Source of the DNA: Cristatella mucedo
Taxonomy: Eukaryota; Bryozoa; Phylactolaemata; Cristatellidae
Direction of reading: 5' to 3'
Assembly (NCBI GenBank): GCA_009760855.2
Contig: WPIO01000062.1
Coordinates: 452,501-516,500, forward strand
Length of the DNA stretch: 64,000 nt
The notes under the pieces were generated by a model, which had not been told where the DNA came from, made no database searches, and was given only the letters and a program-made list of their open reading frames with translations. The position numbers and the translations under genes are program-made. Shown here piece by piece: positions 47,020 to 59,190 of the stretch (positions within the stretch are counted from its first letter, which is position 1; every line of letters starts with the position of its first letter).

Positions 47020-48640
47020 TCACTGTAATTGCCTCGGCCATTCTGCAGCAATGCACTGCAATTGACTGCAATGACCCGGGCCAATACAACAATCTATAGC
47101 AATCTGATGCAAAATACCATGAACTCGGTTTCGCAATTCTCCAATTTAGAATGCATGTAACAAATCACACTGGTTAAAGTCAACCGCATCATTTAAACAA
47201 ATTTCGTTCGTACAATGTCGGGCAATGCATGGCAATCTACGGCAACTGCTCGGCTCGAAGCAGCAATTTACTACAATCCGTGGCAAGTCGACCCCAAATT
47301 GTCTGCACAAAGTGCCAGTTGTCATCTTATTTCACATTTCTTTGTGCTAAAAGTGAAATATTAGGACTTTCAAGCTATTTTGCGCGTTAATTATCAACAA
47401 TGCACGGCAACCGACAGCAATGGCAGGTACCAATACCGCAATCCATGGAAAATTGACGAGAAATCGGCTGCACTAATCTCCAATTCTCATTCAACATAAC
47501 ATCTCACTGCGTGCACACATACTTTCAACTCTTTCAGCCATCTCTGACCGTTGAATCTTGGGAAATTCATGGCAATTGACGGCAATGACCCCGGCAAATA
47601 CGGCAATCCATTATGATCCATCGCAAATCACTGGAAAGTGAGTGGGCCAAGATCAGATATATCTTACCTGTCACAGCCCACTGTGTTGAAAGTGCAATCA
47701 AATCCTTTCAACCAATCGCGAACGTACAATCGCGAGCAATGAATGGCAATTGACAGCAATGTCCAGGGGCAAATACCCCAATTCCCGGAAAACTAAAGAG
47801 AAATTGGCAGCGCAGAAGCTTCCATTGTCATTACATATGACATTCCGCTGCGTCCAAAATGAAACCGTGGTATTTTCAAGATGCTATGCTCATTGACTGT
47901 CAGCAATGCCCGGCAATCCACAGCGATGGTCGGGGCCGATAGCAAAATCCGTGAAGAATTGACAAGATTGGCTGCAATAAACTGCAACTCTCATTCCACG
48001 TAACGTGTACCTGTTCGCGCGCATAATGTTCACCCAATGTGCGCGTTCAATCGACGGCAACGCACGGCCATCTACGGCAATGTCCCAGGGAAATACGCCA
48101 ATCCATAACGGTCAGTTACAAACGGACCGACAGTTGCTGAAAGGCGCTCCAACTTTTCTTTCGTATTGCACTATACTGCATGAAAACTGCAGCCACATCT
48201 TTTTAAATAATCGACAAAGGCACAATTGAGGGCAATGCACGGCAATCGACGACAATGGCCCGGCCTCTACCAAAATCTGTTTCAAACTTACTATAATTCG
48301 GCTGTTTGAACTTGTAATTTTCCTACCACATAATACTCACTGTGGGCGCACAAACTGTCATTTTTCGCGTTCAACCTTGGGCAATGCATGGCAATCGACG
48401 GCAGTTTCTCGAGACAATACACCAATCTTTGATTGTCTGTTAAAATTACAAACAAAGCTGGTGGGAGAAGATTCAACTTTTGTAGAGTATTACAGTGCAC
48501 TGTATTAAAAGTGCAACCGCATCCTATAAATCAATCTTGAACGTACATGCGAGGGCAATGCGCGGCATTCGACGGCAACGGCCTGGGAAAATACGGAAAT
48601 CTATCCATCGTAAGTGTACGCACTCAACACAAGTCGTGAA
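47020..48640. repeat. Tandem array of ~170-bp units (satellite-like), about 10 copies
   Basis: A core of the form GGCAATGCATGGCAATCGAC followed by GGCAATG and a CCCGGG-like motif recurs at about 47048, 47222, 47397, 47565, 47737, 47902, 48055, 48231, 48380 and 48552. The spacings are 149-176 bp. Between cores a second conserved block recurs (AAATTGGCTGCA, AGCTCCAATTCTCAT, ACATAACATCTCACTG). Units are diverged from one another, so the array is old. No protein is encoded. Confidence 0.85.
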
Positions 48641-48789
48641 ATCAGGGGTATGAGTCAAGCGCAGGCTTGAGCGTCGTTTTAACAAATCGGGGTCTGGTGC
48701 AAATGTAGTCAATTTCAAAGGCTTCCTTCGAGTTTACACCCGGAAGCCTATAAAAGCCAGGGCTTCTTTTTTCACTTGAAAACTGAATT
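48641..48789. other. Array edge, unassigned
   Basis: Short stretch between the array and the LINE-beta piece. Confidence 0.4.
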
Positions 48790-49089
48790 CCTGCCAGTCG
48801 GACCCAAAACAGATTTATAAGACAGTAAAAAATTTACTGGCCCACGCTGAGAGGTTTGACTCTCCAGATATTAACGGCTCAGCCAAAAAGTTGCCGGCCT
48901 TCTTTACTGAAAAAGTTGTGCACATTCGTGCTTCCATAAAGCTCCCTCCGAGTTAAGCAATTGTGAAATCACAACCTGTGACTTTTCTTAAAAGGTTTTC
49001 CAAAGTTTATGCATGCAATGTGGCTACCTTAATAAGGTCCAGTAAAAAGAGCTCATCTCCTGAAGACCCTATGCCATCATCTCTGTGGT
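48790..49089 (+). mobile_element. LINE-beta 5' coding segment (endonuclease-RT linker)
   Basis: Frames give DPKQIYKTVKNLLAHAERFD, PAFFTEKVVHIRASIKLPPS, a stop, then SSKKSSSPEDPMPSSLWSSL. This is the linker of CR1/Jockey-type LINEs (pattern DPxxLxxxxxxLL...FFxxKIxxIRxxL...DPxPxxLL) just before the RT. It is the only LINE piece here from that region. Confidence 0.75.
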
Positions 49090-49147
49090 CTTCGCTGGTA
49101 TACCAACTTGTAAGCAGGCTGGGTTCGGTTGGCTGGGACCAGGCTGC

Positions 49148-49830
49148 TGTAACGAGGGTCACCGGCTAGGCCGGGGTCGGACCTACGGCATGTGTGGTGA
49201 CGTGAGGTCACCGGGAATCTTGGGTACGGGAAGTTGGCCAAGCAAGTCGTGGTGTTGGAGGCTCCCGGTCTCGCCGAGTTATGCACCTGGATTCGTGCAG
49301 GCGTGCTCCGGCGATGCTGCCACGCAAGCAAGGGAACGAGTACCCAAGGCCCGAGCGGAGCTGGATAGCTCGCTCGTTGTTGACTTGTTTTTTATTCCGC
49401 GTTCCCCGTGTAGCGTGTTCGTGACCCCCCCGTGTGTTGGCGTCTTTCGGCGAAAGCTTACGACTGTGGTAGTTGTCGACTCGGACTAGACAGCAGTTAC
49501 TCAGCCAGCCGGGTTTTGGACGGCGTACGCTCGTACTGTTGGATTCGGAGTCTGGACAACGACAGGACTGCAGAAGCCGACTGGCCCCAACTAACACGTT
49601 TGTTCGCGCTTGCTGCGTCGTCTTGCGCCCCCGTAGTGTACTGTGTATAGGACCCTCCATGTAGACTTGTTTAGTTCCCCTGTTGTTGTTGGCGCATGCG
49701 TTATCATAAAGAGGTCTAACCTAACGGACGCTCAACTTACCCTAGCTCGGCGGCATAGTGAGCGGCAGCGTGGCCGGAGTATGGCGGGGTTTGGCTGGCA
49801 TTAGCCTCTGACACCTGGAACTCGGTTACA
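49148..49830. mobile_element. GC-rich insert, possibly a solo LTR
   Basis: The segment differs sharply in composition (CpG- and G-rich) from the AT-richer LINE-beta pieces on both sides. Its ends TGTAACGAG and CTCGGTTACA form an imperfect inverted repeat with TG...CA termini, as LTRs have. The flanking five bases (gctgc and cactt) do not match, and no second copy is present in this window. A 134-codon frame inside (49085-49489) has no family resemblance. It could also be a different GC-rich repeat. Confidence 0.35.
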
Positions 49831-49894
49831 CACTTAGCCCCGCCGTAACCAAGAGTCTAATGCTTCTTTGGAAAAAGGTTATGTACCCTAGTCC

Positions 49895-50945
49895 TTCAAA
49901 TCGGCAACCTGAAATTAAATTATGATGAAACCGAACTGCTGCTCATAGGACACCCTAAGAGTGTGGCTGGATTAAAAGGCTTTACTCTTCTAATAGGTAA
50001 TGTTATTGTGCGACCATAACCACGTGGTAAAGGCTTTACTCTTCTAATAGGTGATGTTATTGTGCGACCATAACCACGTGCTCGAAATTTAAGTGTCGTT
50101 TTCGACAGCTACCTCAATTTTAAAAGCTTCCGTCAGAAGACTGCTTCTACAGCTAGCCATCACGTCCGATCCCTATCCAAGATTAGGAGCTGTCTCCCAA
50201 AGTGGCTTGTAAAAAATTTAATTAGCTCTTTAGTTCTGTCTCGGCTTGATTATTGCAATTCCCTTTTGGCTGGGCTGCCAAAGAAAGCTATTATGCCACT
50301 ACAGCGGACTATGAATATGGCTGCAAGGCTGGTCTTCAAGTCCCAGCGGTTCGAGCACGTGTCTCCTTTGCTAAAGGAGCTAGGGTGGTTGCCGGTTGAG
50401 CAAAAAATACAGAGCAAAGTTTTTACGCTGACCCACAAGGCCCTGTACCAAAGCTTGGCTCCTTCATACGTAGCTGAGCTGCTGCATCAGTTTCAACCTG
50501 TTCGCGCCCTCAGGTCCTATGTGGACAATAAATTAGCTGTCCCATTCCTCCTCTTAAAGACAGTTGGCGACAGAAGCTTTAGCTCTGCAGGTCCTAGACT
50601 GTGGAACTCGCTTCCACAATTCTTACGCAACGACATCTACTCTCCAACTGCCGACTATAGCGCATCTTTTTCAGCGGTCCTGAACTGATACTTCCATGCT
50701 ACTCACTACCTCAGCTGCTCTCCTGACTCAGCTATGCTTCCCACTTTCCCTTTGATAATAATAATAATTAATAACAATTCACTTGATAAAGCGCCCTCAG
50801 AGATTGATGGGTGAGACGAAGTCTGTTGGCTACCGAATGCGTACCGAAAGCCGCTTAGGCTGTGAGTGCGCTATACAAAACTCTCCTGCGTAACACCCAC
50901 ATGGTCTTTATGACTTTGTGAAGTTACAGACGGAGATACATTACA
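49895..50945 (+). mobile_element. LINE-beta 3' half, well preserved
   Basis: Begins in the post-RT region (LKLNYDETELLLIGHPKS). It passes an internal 54-bp tandem duplication (49975-50082), then PRARNLSVVFDSYLNF, SRLDYCNSLLAGLPKKAI and a 140-codon open frame (50266-50688). That frame carries LLKELGWLPVEQKIQ, RALRSYVDNKLAVPF, and DRSFSSAGPRLWNSLPQFLR. The 3' UTR is interrupted at about 50755-50804 by a fragment of LINE-alpha tail. The end is GTTACAGACGGAGATACATT. Confidence 0.9.
50755..50804 (-). mobile_element. LINE-alpha tail (~50 bp) nested in LINE-beta
   Basis: ATAATAATAATAATT, then CACTTGATAAAGCGCCCTCA and GAG replace the continuous CTTTGATGxGTGAG of the intact LINE-beta copy at 51978. 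This is the last ~35 bp of LINE-alpha plus its ATT tail, in minus orientation. Confidence 0.8.
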
Positions 50946-50954
50946 TTAAATTAC

Positions 50955-52135
50955 ATAATCGTTAGATCCATGCTTAAAAAGCCTGGATTAGACACAGAGG
51001 TTCTTGCAAACTATTGCCCCATTTCCCTTCTTAATTTATTGACAAAGATTCTTGAAACAATTATCGCCAAGCACCTGGTTGCACATATTGAAAAGAATGA
51101 AACGTCAGAAATTTCAATTAGGGTTAAAGAGGCATCACTCCACTGAAACTGCTCTCCTCCGTGTTAACAATGACATTCTATGTGGAAACAATGACGGGAG
51201 TGGCACTGCCCAAGCTCTGCTAGATCTATCAGCTGCCTTTAACATCATCACGATCACGATGTTCTAATTGAACGATTGAGAACAACAATCAGTCTGGCAG
51301 ACGAGGCACTGGCGTGGTTCAAATCTTACTTGTCTGATCGTGTTCAATCCGTGTCGTGTAGGGGTCAGGTCTCACACACGAGATGGGTCACCTGTGCAGA
51401 CCCTCAAGGGTCCGTCCTCGGTCATTTGCTGTTCTCTATTTATACTCAACCTCTGGGAAAAGTGATAATGGTTCATGGACTAAGATATCACTTTTATGCC
51501 AACGATACTCAGCTGTATTTGCCATTCAAACCGTCGGAATCTGCTAAAGCAATTGATAAAGTGAATGCTTGCCTTGCTGACATTAGATCCTGAATTGAGA
51601 AAAACGTTAGAGCTAGGATGGCTGCCGGTTGATCAACGGATACAGAGAAAAGTTTTTACTCTGACTCACAAGGCCCACCACAGCAGGGCTCCTCCATTCT
51701 TAGCTGAACTGCTACACCAGTTTCAGCCTCTTCGTGCCCTCAGGTCCTGTATGGACAATAAATTAGCTGTCCCATTTTTCCACTTAAAGATCGTTGGCGA
51801 CAGAAGCTTTAGCTCTGCAGGTCCTTGACTGTGGAACTCGCCTCCACAATTCTTACGCAACGACAACTACTCTTCTGCTGCCGACAATGGCTCATCCTTT
51901 TCAGCGGTCCTGAGCTGCTACTTTTATGCTACTCACTACCTCAACTGCTCTCCCGACTCTGCTATGCTTCCCACTTTCTCTTTGATGTGTGAGATGAAGT
52001 CTGTTGGCTCACGAATGCGTACCGAAAGCCACACAGGCTGTGAGTGCGCTGTGCAAAAATCTCCTGCGTAGCACCCACATAGTCTTTGTAGCTTTGTGGA
52101 ATTACAGATGGAGATAAATTTCTTTACATTACAAG
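50955..52135 (+). mobile_element. LINE-beta copy with internal deletion
   Basis: The RT N-terminal region reads LKKPGLDTEVLANYCPISLL, then LGLKRHHSTETALLRVNNDI and LLDLSAAFN (motif A). A 105-codon frame (51276-51593) has DEALAWFKSYLSDRVQSVSC, PQGSVLG (motif B) and FYANDTQLYLPFKPSES (motif C, Asn for the first catalytic Asp of ADD). After CLADIRS the sequence jumps directly to LGWLPVDQRIQRKVFTLTHK, deleting about 600 bp relative to the neighbouring copy. It ends in the C-terminal block and 3' UTR. Confidence 0.9.
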
Positions 52136-52164
52136 CGATCGTACCAGGTGAGGGCGACCTCGTG

Positions 52165-52905
52165 GTTAGTCCTGTGTTTGGTTTACTTCTTTTCACAATT
52201 TATACACTCCCTCTTGCCGATGTGATCGCCTAGCACAATCTAGGCTTTCACTTCTATGCAGATTGTACATCTGCTTTGATCGCTTGCTGGTCTACCGGCC
52301 TGTACAGACAGGCGTTTGCAGCTGGTGCAAAACTCCCAAGCCAGGCTTGTTTCTCATGAGCGTCGCAGTTGCCAGAGCTCACCACTTCTCGCCGACCTGC
52401 ACTGGCTCACAGTCAAGCAACGCGTCGACTTCAAAGGTTTTGCCACTCACTTTCAGGTCCCTTGATCCTGTGGCTCTAGCCCTACGTATCAGATCTACTC
52501 CTTCACCAGGCCAAGCATTGTACCACCCGCTTTTTGTAATCTAACTGTTTACCTATACCTCGTACAAACCTCAAATCCTCTGGAGATAGTGTCTTTAGTT
52601 GGTTGGCTCCCAAAGCATGGAACTCACTCCCGACTTGCGTCACAACATATCGTGACTTGTCACAGCATTTAGTGGGTCCCTGTGATTCGTCCTTTATGTG
52701 CTTATGCGTGCTGACACTGCATGCTGCCACTAACCACACTTGCATGCTGGCCCTGTGCATGCCACCCCTAGCCACGTTATTCTTGTTGTTTATTGAGCAC
52801 GGAACCACTAATCATTCGATCATGCTTCCTTTGCAGTAAATATGAAGTCACTAGAAAGAAATTGAGTTCTCTGAGAGCGCTATATAAAATGTATTATTAT
52901 TATTA
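52165..52905 (+). mobile_element. LINE-alpha, internally deleted, with ATT tail
   Basis: LFTIYTLPLADVIA and AQSRLSLLCRL-type remnants of motif C lie next to CLLVYRPVQTGVCSWCK, so most of the post-RT region is deleted. Then HWLTVKQRVDFKG, PPAFCNLTVYLYLVQTSNPL, the C-terminal block, the 3' UTR (CCACTAACCACACTTGCATG), AAAGAAATTGAGTTCTCTGA and ATTATTATTATTATC. Confidence 0.85.
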
Positions 52906-53960
52906 TCTCTCCCAGACCTCAAGCATGTCGAATTTTCTCTGGTCCCTTTCGTCATATATTACTGACACCCGAACGTGAATGGAAGCAACCTTTCTGGAAA
53001 TGGTGATACAACCAACTTACTTTGTATGGGAAAACCAAGTGTGACTCAAGAATTGGAAAGTTTAAAGCTCCAAATCGGCTCTGGCATCATATAATCTGTT
53101 GCCTCTGCACGGAATCTAGGTGTCTCGTTTCAAAGTGACCTTTCATTAGACGACCACATCAGCTCCACAGTCAAATGTGCCTAATTTATGCTAAATAACA
53201 CCGCTTAAATTTGGGCTTGCTGAGACATGGATAGTAAATCTAAACGGGTCCAAGCATTCGTGACATCCCTTCTCGACTTCTGTAACTCACTGCTTGCTGG
53301 TCTACCGGTCTGTGCAATCAGACATGTATAGTTAGTGCAAAGTCCGGCAGCTAGGTATATCTGTCGTGAGCATCGCGGTTGCCATATAAAACCCCTTTTG
53401 GTCGACCTGCACTGACTCCCTGTCAAGCAGCGTATTGACTTCTAGGTTCCGTTACTCACTTTTAGGTCTCTACATTCTCTAGCTCCAGCCTACCTATCAG
53501 AACTACTCCCTAACAGGCTAGGCCTCGTAATACTCACTGTTGCAAATAAAATTCTTTGGCTATACCTCATATGAACCTATAGTTCTTTGGAGACTGTGCC
53601 TTTAGTTCGTATGCTCTCAAAACATGGAAATCACTCCCGACTAACGTCACAACAGCCCCCACCCCCGACTTGACGACATTGAAAAGAACTTGAATCGCAT
53701 CGGTCTATCATAGCATTTAGTTTCTCCTTGTGATTCGTCCTTTGTGTGCTTCAGCATGCTGACGCTGTATATTCTGGCAATAACCATATTTATACGTTGT
53801 TCCCATGCATGTCACCTCTGACCATATTATGCTTGTTAACATTGTGCAGCATGTAACCACCAACCATTTGATCACGCTTCCTTTACAGCATTTGTACAGT
53901 AGTGCCTAGAAATAGATTCAAGTTCTCCAAGAGAGAATGCTAAACAAATGTATTACTGTT
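52906..53960 (+). mobile_element. LINE-alpha, 5'-truncated and decayed
   Basis: From TTNLLCMGKPSVTQELESLK through SVASARNLGVSFQSDLSLDD, VTSLLDFCNSLLAGLPVCAI, an HWL-like motif and a decayed C-terminal block. The 3' UTR ends near CTAGAAATAGATTCAAGTTC and ATGTATTACTG, with a degenerate ATT tail. It abuts the previous copy, a tandem-like arrangement of two insertions. Confidence 0.85.
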
Positions 53961-55479
53961 GTTGATTAGAATACAGCACCTCATTAATGCAAATAGGCGA
54001 TTTGTTTCCTGATGCTAAATGATTCATGCTGCTGGATGCTAGAACGGATACGCGTACCGCTGCGCTTCGCACTGACTTCAACGCAACTCTATTTTACTAG
54101 TCCACCGTTCCCTGTCCGAGGAGCACACCATTCCGAGCGTATGACGCTGACGCTTATCGCGCATCGTCGTTGCGAGACGTCTTTTCCTTGTTCTGGGGCT
54201 CAAGTTCCGATGCACCGACTCTTTCGTTACACGATGCGCTTGCTGGCAGCAGCGAACGAGAAGCAGCTGCTGAAGGAGCGACTCGTCACCGCATAGATAG
54301 TCGACGGCGCATGATGCCGAGGCTGGCTTCAAATGATTTTTTTTACGTCTCAGCCTGTACTCAAAAATGGATGTCCTTAATATTTCTGCAGAAGCATCCA
54401 GCCTAAGCATCCACAGCTGCTCGAGACGGAAACAAATCCGAACATTCAACCACATCCGGTCACTTTAAGTTGGAGATGAATGCCCTCGGAAGCGTGGACA
54501 GGACCGCCCGCTTGCGACCGGAAGATGCGGAGGAAGAGACTTGTCGCGAAACCAGGCACCTCAAAATGGCACCTAAAGACAAGAACAGACGGTCGAAATA
54601 ACTGATCACTCGCGAGCTGGGGTGCTTTATTGAAACGTAGCTGCGCTACTAACGTAAGCCCCCGTGGCGAAAGCAAGGCCTGCGTTGAATTTTGGTGTGG
54701 GATAGTGGGCTAAACCTCGACCTTGAGAAGCTTGGCGAAAGGTCGGTAAAGGTTTCTTCTTAGAAATCTGCCTGGAAAAGCTCTTTAGTACCCAATAACT
54801 TTCTATCATGAATCTCTTGTTATTTTAGTTGTTCAATTTCGTTATTCAATCTACTCTTAAGCAAATTCAGCAACTCTAAAAATATGACCCCCAATTGATT
54901 TATAGCCGCTCTAAAATAGCCTGAGTGTGAATACCAAAAGCGTGTTGCTCTTGTAGCTTTTCTGACCTCTTCTATAAAATACGATTGTCTTTTCTTGATG
55001 AAAATTTTGAATATGTCAACGATGACAAGCCTCTTGAGCAGCAATGTATGGAATTCATATTCAAGATTGTATTTATTTAATTCTCAAGACTAATAGACAC
55101 CTCTCTGAATTCATGGTGGCCACCGAGAGGGCAACCGGGCATGGCGATGGGGACTAAAGCCTAATAGATAGATATTTATATAAGTATTAAATAAATAGAT
55201 ACATATTTGTAGTCATACAAAGCTAAGTATAGATATGTTGTCTCATTTCGTCTGTCTGCAGTCTCATGCTTGAGCAACCGGGAACGCCCTGGATGAGCGC
55301 TGACACTGTCGTGCGACTAGCTTCGGTGAGTGCAAGTTGGTCGTCGCTGTTTGGCAGCCTACAGATCTTATTTAAAAAATTCAATTCTCTTGAACTTCCT
55401 TAATCTGAGGGCACCCCAAGAAACCCACGTACTTGACAATAGTGGCCGCCCCCCTGGAGGCTGACTCTGAGTGTGCGCT
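53961..55479. other. No recognisable feature
   Basis: Frames up to 125 codons (54078-54455 minus) with no family match. 55160-55260 contains AT-rich and TAGATAGATA-like patches. No gene is supported. Confidence 0.4.
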
Positions 55480-56423
55480 CCGAATGCCAGCGGCGGCGGC
55501 GCCATACTGTCTACCCCCATCATCGAGACAGTGGCCGACGATCTGCGGAGAAAGGCCACGATTCTGCGACTCAACGGTACACCGCTCGACGAGTGTCTGA
55601 TAACCGCTGCAAATCTGAGCAAACCTCTGCTACAAAGAGCTCCTTAATTTCGACAGCCACTCCGTGGAAGCATGGTAGCCATCTGGAACGGGTCTTCTGG
55701 CAAATGCTGCAGGGCCTGAGTGACTGTAATTGTGGTTGCAGCAGCTGCAGCCCCCTCAGCCAGGCCTATGGCATGAGGGTTTGAGGTCCCCCTGCCGCTT
55801 TCCCAGCCCCCTTCTCTACGCCCTTGGACTAGAGGCAGGTGTGAGCAGGCGTGTGACGGCGGTTACCGCCGCCGAAGCGTGCAAGTGGGTGGCCAGCGAC
55901 CTATGGATGACTCGCTGTGAGAGTGCCCAGCCCAGCGCCCCGTGGGTCCATCCGTCAGCTCAGGCGAGCGCAGCTATCGGCAAGGCGACGCCGCGAGGCA
56001 GCGCCCGTTGCGTCGCCGGCACTGCCTCGGCTCGGCTCGGCCCGGCTTCGGATGGTGGCGTCGTCGGGATGCCAGACGTGTTTACGCCGCTTCGTGCTTC
56101 CGGAGTGCAGCGCACGCCGGGGCGGTGTCACCGTCGCCGCCGATATTTATCTCCGGCGAGCGGCGTCGGCGGCTGCACGGAGCACGGTCGCACCCGCACA
56201 ACAAACAAATTCGCCGCTGCGAGAAACCGCCCGGTCGCGCTTCAACAGCAGGAGCGGCGGCTAGCGCCGGCCGTCAGCGGATCGAGGTCGCCGCCGCTGC
56301 GTGGGCCGGCGGCGGAAGTGCCGGAGCGACGTCAAGGGGCTCGAGAGCAGCGCATCGCTCAGTATCTGGGGCGGACGAGAGAGCGAGCGAGCGAGTGAGC
56401 ACAGGCAGCGGCTCGAGCGCGAG
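55480..56423 (+). promoter_or_regulatory. CpG-rich island with possible first exon and donor
   Basis: Strongly GC- and CpG-rich stretch, densest at 55920-56400, ending at a strong donor GCGCGAG|GTAAGGG (GT at 56424-56425). After it the sequence becomes CpG-poor by about 56650. A 222-codon frame (55730-56398) and overlapping long frames in other phases arise from the lack of stops in GC-rich DNA and show no domain. A promoter plus 5' exon of a gene extending right on the + strand is plausible but unproven. Confidence 0.4.
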
Positions 56424-58877
56424 GTAAGGGAGCGCTAGAGCGAAGCCGGCTGCCCTGCTGCTCGGCGGCGGTGGCGTTTTCGCTCGTCGGCTTCCCTAGT
56501 CCTCAAGTCCCCTAGTCCTTTCCCTAATCCTGCGCTCATCCCTTCCCTAGCCCAAAGGGTCATTCGAAGGCACGCCTCTCGTAGGTGGCGAGTGGAGCGA
56601 GAGAAGAGGTTACGACAAGAGTAGGTTAGGGTAGCAACCCGCGATCCTCGGAATACTTATATTTTTACCATGTTTAGAATATCGAAATGATTAACATCCA
56701 CTAGATAATCGAACCTAAAACTACGTAGTCACACAAGACAGGCTTAGTTTCTGATTTTCGTGCGCCGTTTATTCGTCTTGGCAGACGCCATTCTTCAAAT
56801 GCTTTCTGCTTCAAGTTGACTCTTACTGGGATTCTCTCTTTCATCTTAAAAATTGCTGTCTCAATAAATGTAGCAGTTGATTTTTTCATGTCATTTTACT
56901 CGTCTTTACCGAAGTTGATTATTTAAATATGAAAACCCCAAAAAATGATGGTTAACACGATTCATAGTTGAAAAGTAATTCTAATATGCTGCAAAAAGAT
57001 GAAAGTTGTTACAATTAATGGTAAGTGCAGTAAATACCTAGCCTAGCAGTGCCCAGGTAAACCATATTTAATGCTTAGTAATTTAAGATATTTCTGGGCT
57101 CTTATTTAGTTGAGCTAGACATTGTAAGTATGTGAAATGACGTTGCGACTGCAGCTTTTGACTACTGTAAGGTTTGTGATATACATGCTCCTCGCAGCCT
57201 TTTCTGCGTCTGAGTGAAATGCTCTTTATGTGCCCTTATGTTCTGAAACTATGCACATTGGGATAACCAATTAGCGTGTTTTCCTTTTAGTACACGTTAA
57301 GTTGCTAGTAAGATGTTTGGTTCTTTTTGATGGGCTCTATAAAGGCTTTACTGTGATTTGTCATATTCGTCGTTGAGCGGCCTCTAAATTTGGCCCATAG
57401 CTCTATCTTGACTGAATTTCTTTTGAGCACCTTACCTCCTAGGCTGTCACGGCCCTATCAGCACTCTTACGGTGGCTTACGAGTGGGAGGACTGCTTCTC
57501 CCCCGTCATTTACCGGGCAGTTCAAGAAAGTTGGTAAACGGCGATGGCGTAACGCCTTCAAGACAGCAGTTCACTAGACCATCCGCTTATCAGACGCTGG
57601 CCGCTTGGCTGAACATCAAACGAACCGCAAATCCTATCCGTCCGCATGAATTGTCTACTGCGTGCTACCGGATGCTGGTATTGTGCTTGATATCAGCAAC
57701 GAATTCACACACTTCTTTTACAGTGCATATAAAGTCCGTGGAATAAGTGCCTAAATAAGATAATAGTTGTCTACGAGCGACGTGTGCAATTATTATTGTT
57801 AGTATTGTAAGTGTTCAGCTTATCAATCGCTGCAGCCGACTCCGAGAGTTGGAACGATAAAGTGAGCAGCCAACCGTTTGAAGCCGGCGGTGCAGTGTTG
57901 GCGCGCCGTTTTGTGGAAAGCAGAGTGGGTGGCTTGTGACGCGTTTCGATGGCGGCTCGGATGGAGACGCGGAGGGTCACGTTGATAAAGCACGGAAGAC
58001 CGCTGGTATTAGCTACACATGCGATAAGGCCAGCGTGTGTGCCACTTACGTTGTCGCTGCCAGCAGCAGCCTCCTCCTTTCAATGCAGCGCTCGAAGCCT
58101 GAGAGAAGGTTCTGGAAGGTTTTTCGAGCCCCACCCGATGCTGCGTCGGAGCAGTTTAGCGTAGCCCGAGGCTTCTCTGGATTCATTAGCTCGGTCTGCA
58201 CTCTGTGCTTGCAGCGTAGTTCCGGTTTCAGGGCTGCACATTACTCGTCGTTTGGTGGGCGTTTGACACCCTGCGGTGACTAGTTGCCCACACCGACGTG
58301 GGCCGAAGCGCAGCGGGTAGTCGAGTGCGTTGGCATTTGCTGCCATGCCTGCCACGATGCTATCTATCTGATAATAGATGCTTTGGCTGACAGGTTGCAC
58401 CCACCCTCTCCTTTCCCGCTTTCGCCATCCGAGCTTTTATGGTCGTCGAAGGCGCCCAGAGAGTTTAGGAGCATATATATGCTCAAACGACCCGTTGTCT
58501 CCGTTGTCGCCGATCGAATTGGTCAGCGAGCGCTCATTCGGAAAGTTCAACTGGCCGACCGCCGCAGGTGGTAGTGAGCACTTAAGCGCATGCTTTCAGC
58601 CTCGAGTTACTCCGTCTTCTCTCGTCCAACTTGGCAAGTGTACGCGGCCGCCGCAGACGCCGTAAGAAGCCTCGAGGAGCCGTCGCTAGCGACCGCCAAA
58701 CGAGAGCAGTCGTATAAGCAACTAGAAAGAGCGGGAATTCGACCGATGCTCGCTGTGATGGCGAGCCTCTCGCGTATCCATGTTTTCCGCTCTCTCTTTG
58801 TCCTTATGCAAGGAAAGGCGATGAAAACACCACAAACATAAACAAGGCGTAGCTTGACAATAGTCAAGAGATAAGTA
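56424..58877. other. No recognisable gene
   Basis: 56650-57350 is AT-rich; 57390-58830 is more balanced with moderately CpG-rich patches around 58270-58700. Several 100-codon frames overlap on both strands without domains. No repeat was recognised. Confidence 0.4.

Positions 58878-59190
<313 letters not shown>

Noticed and set aside
47020..48640. CRISPR-like array
   Set aside because: Units are about 170 bp and the whole unit is related, with no short identical repeats separated by unique spacers. The genome is eukaryotic.
52040..52080. SINE A tail derived from LINE-beta 3' end
   Set aside because: Only a GCGCTATACAAA-like match of about 10-12 bases; too short to claim a shared tail, unlike SINE B and LINE-alpha.
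55730..56398. 222-codon frame in CpG island
   Set aside because: Long frames occur in several phases here because GC-rich DNA has few stops. There is no domain, and composition rather than selection explains it.
57390..57746. 118-codon frame as a gene
   Set aside because: No domain, no splice or promoter context, and composition is typical of surrounding DNA.
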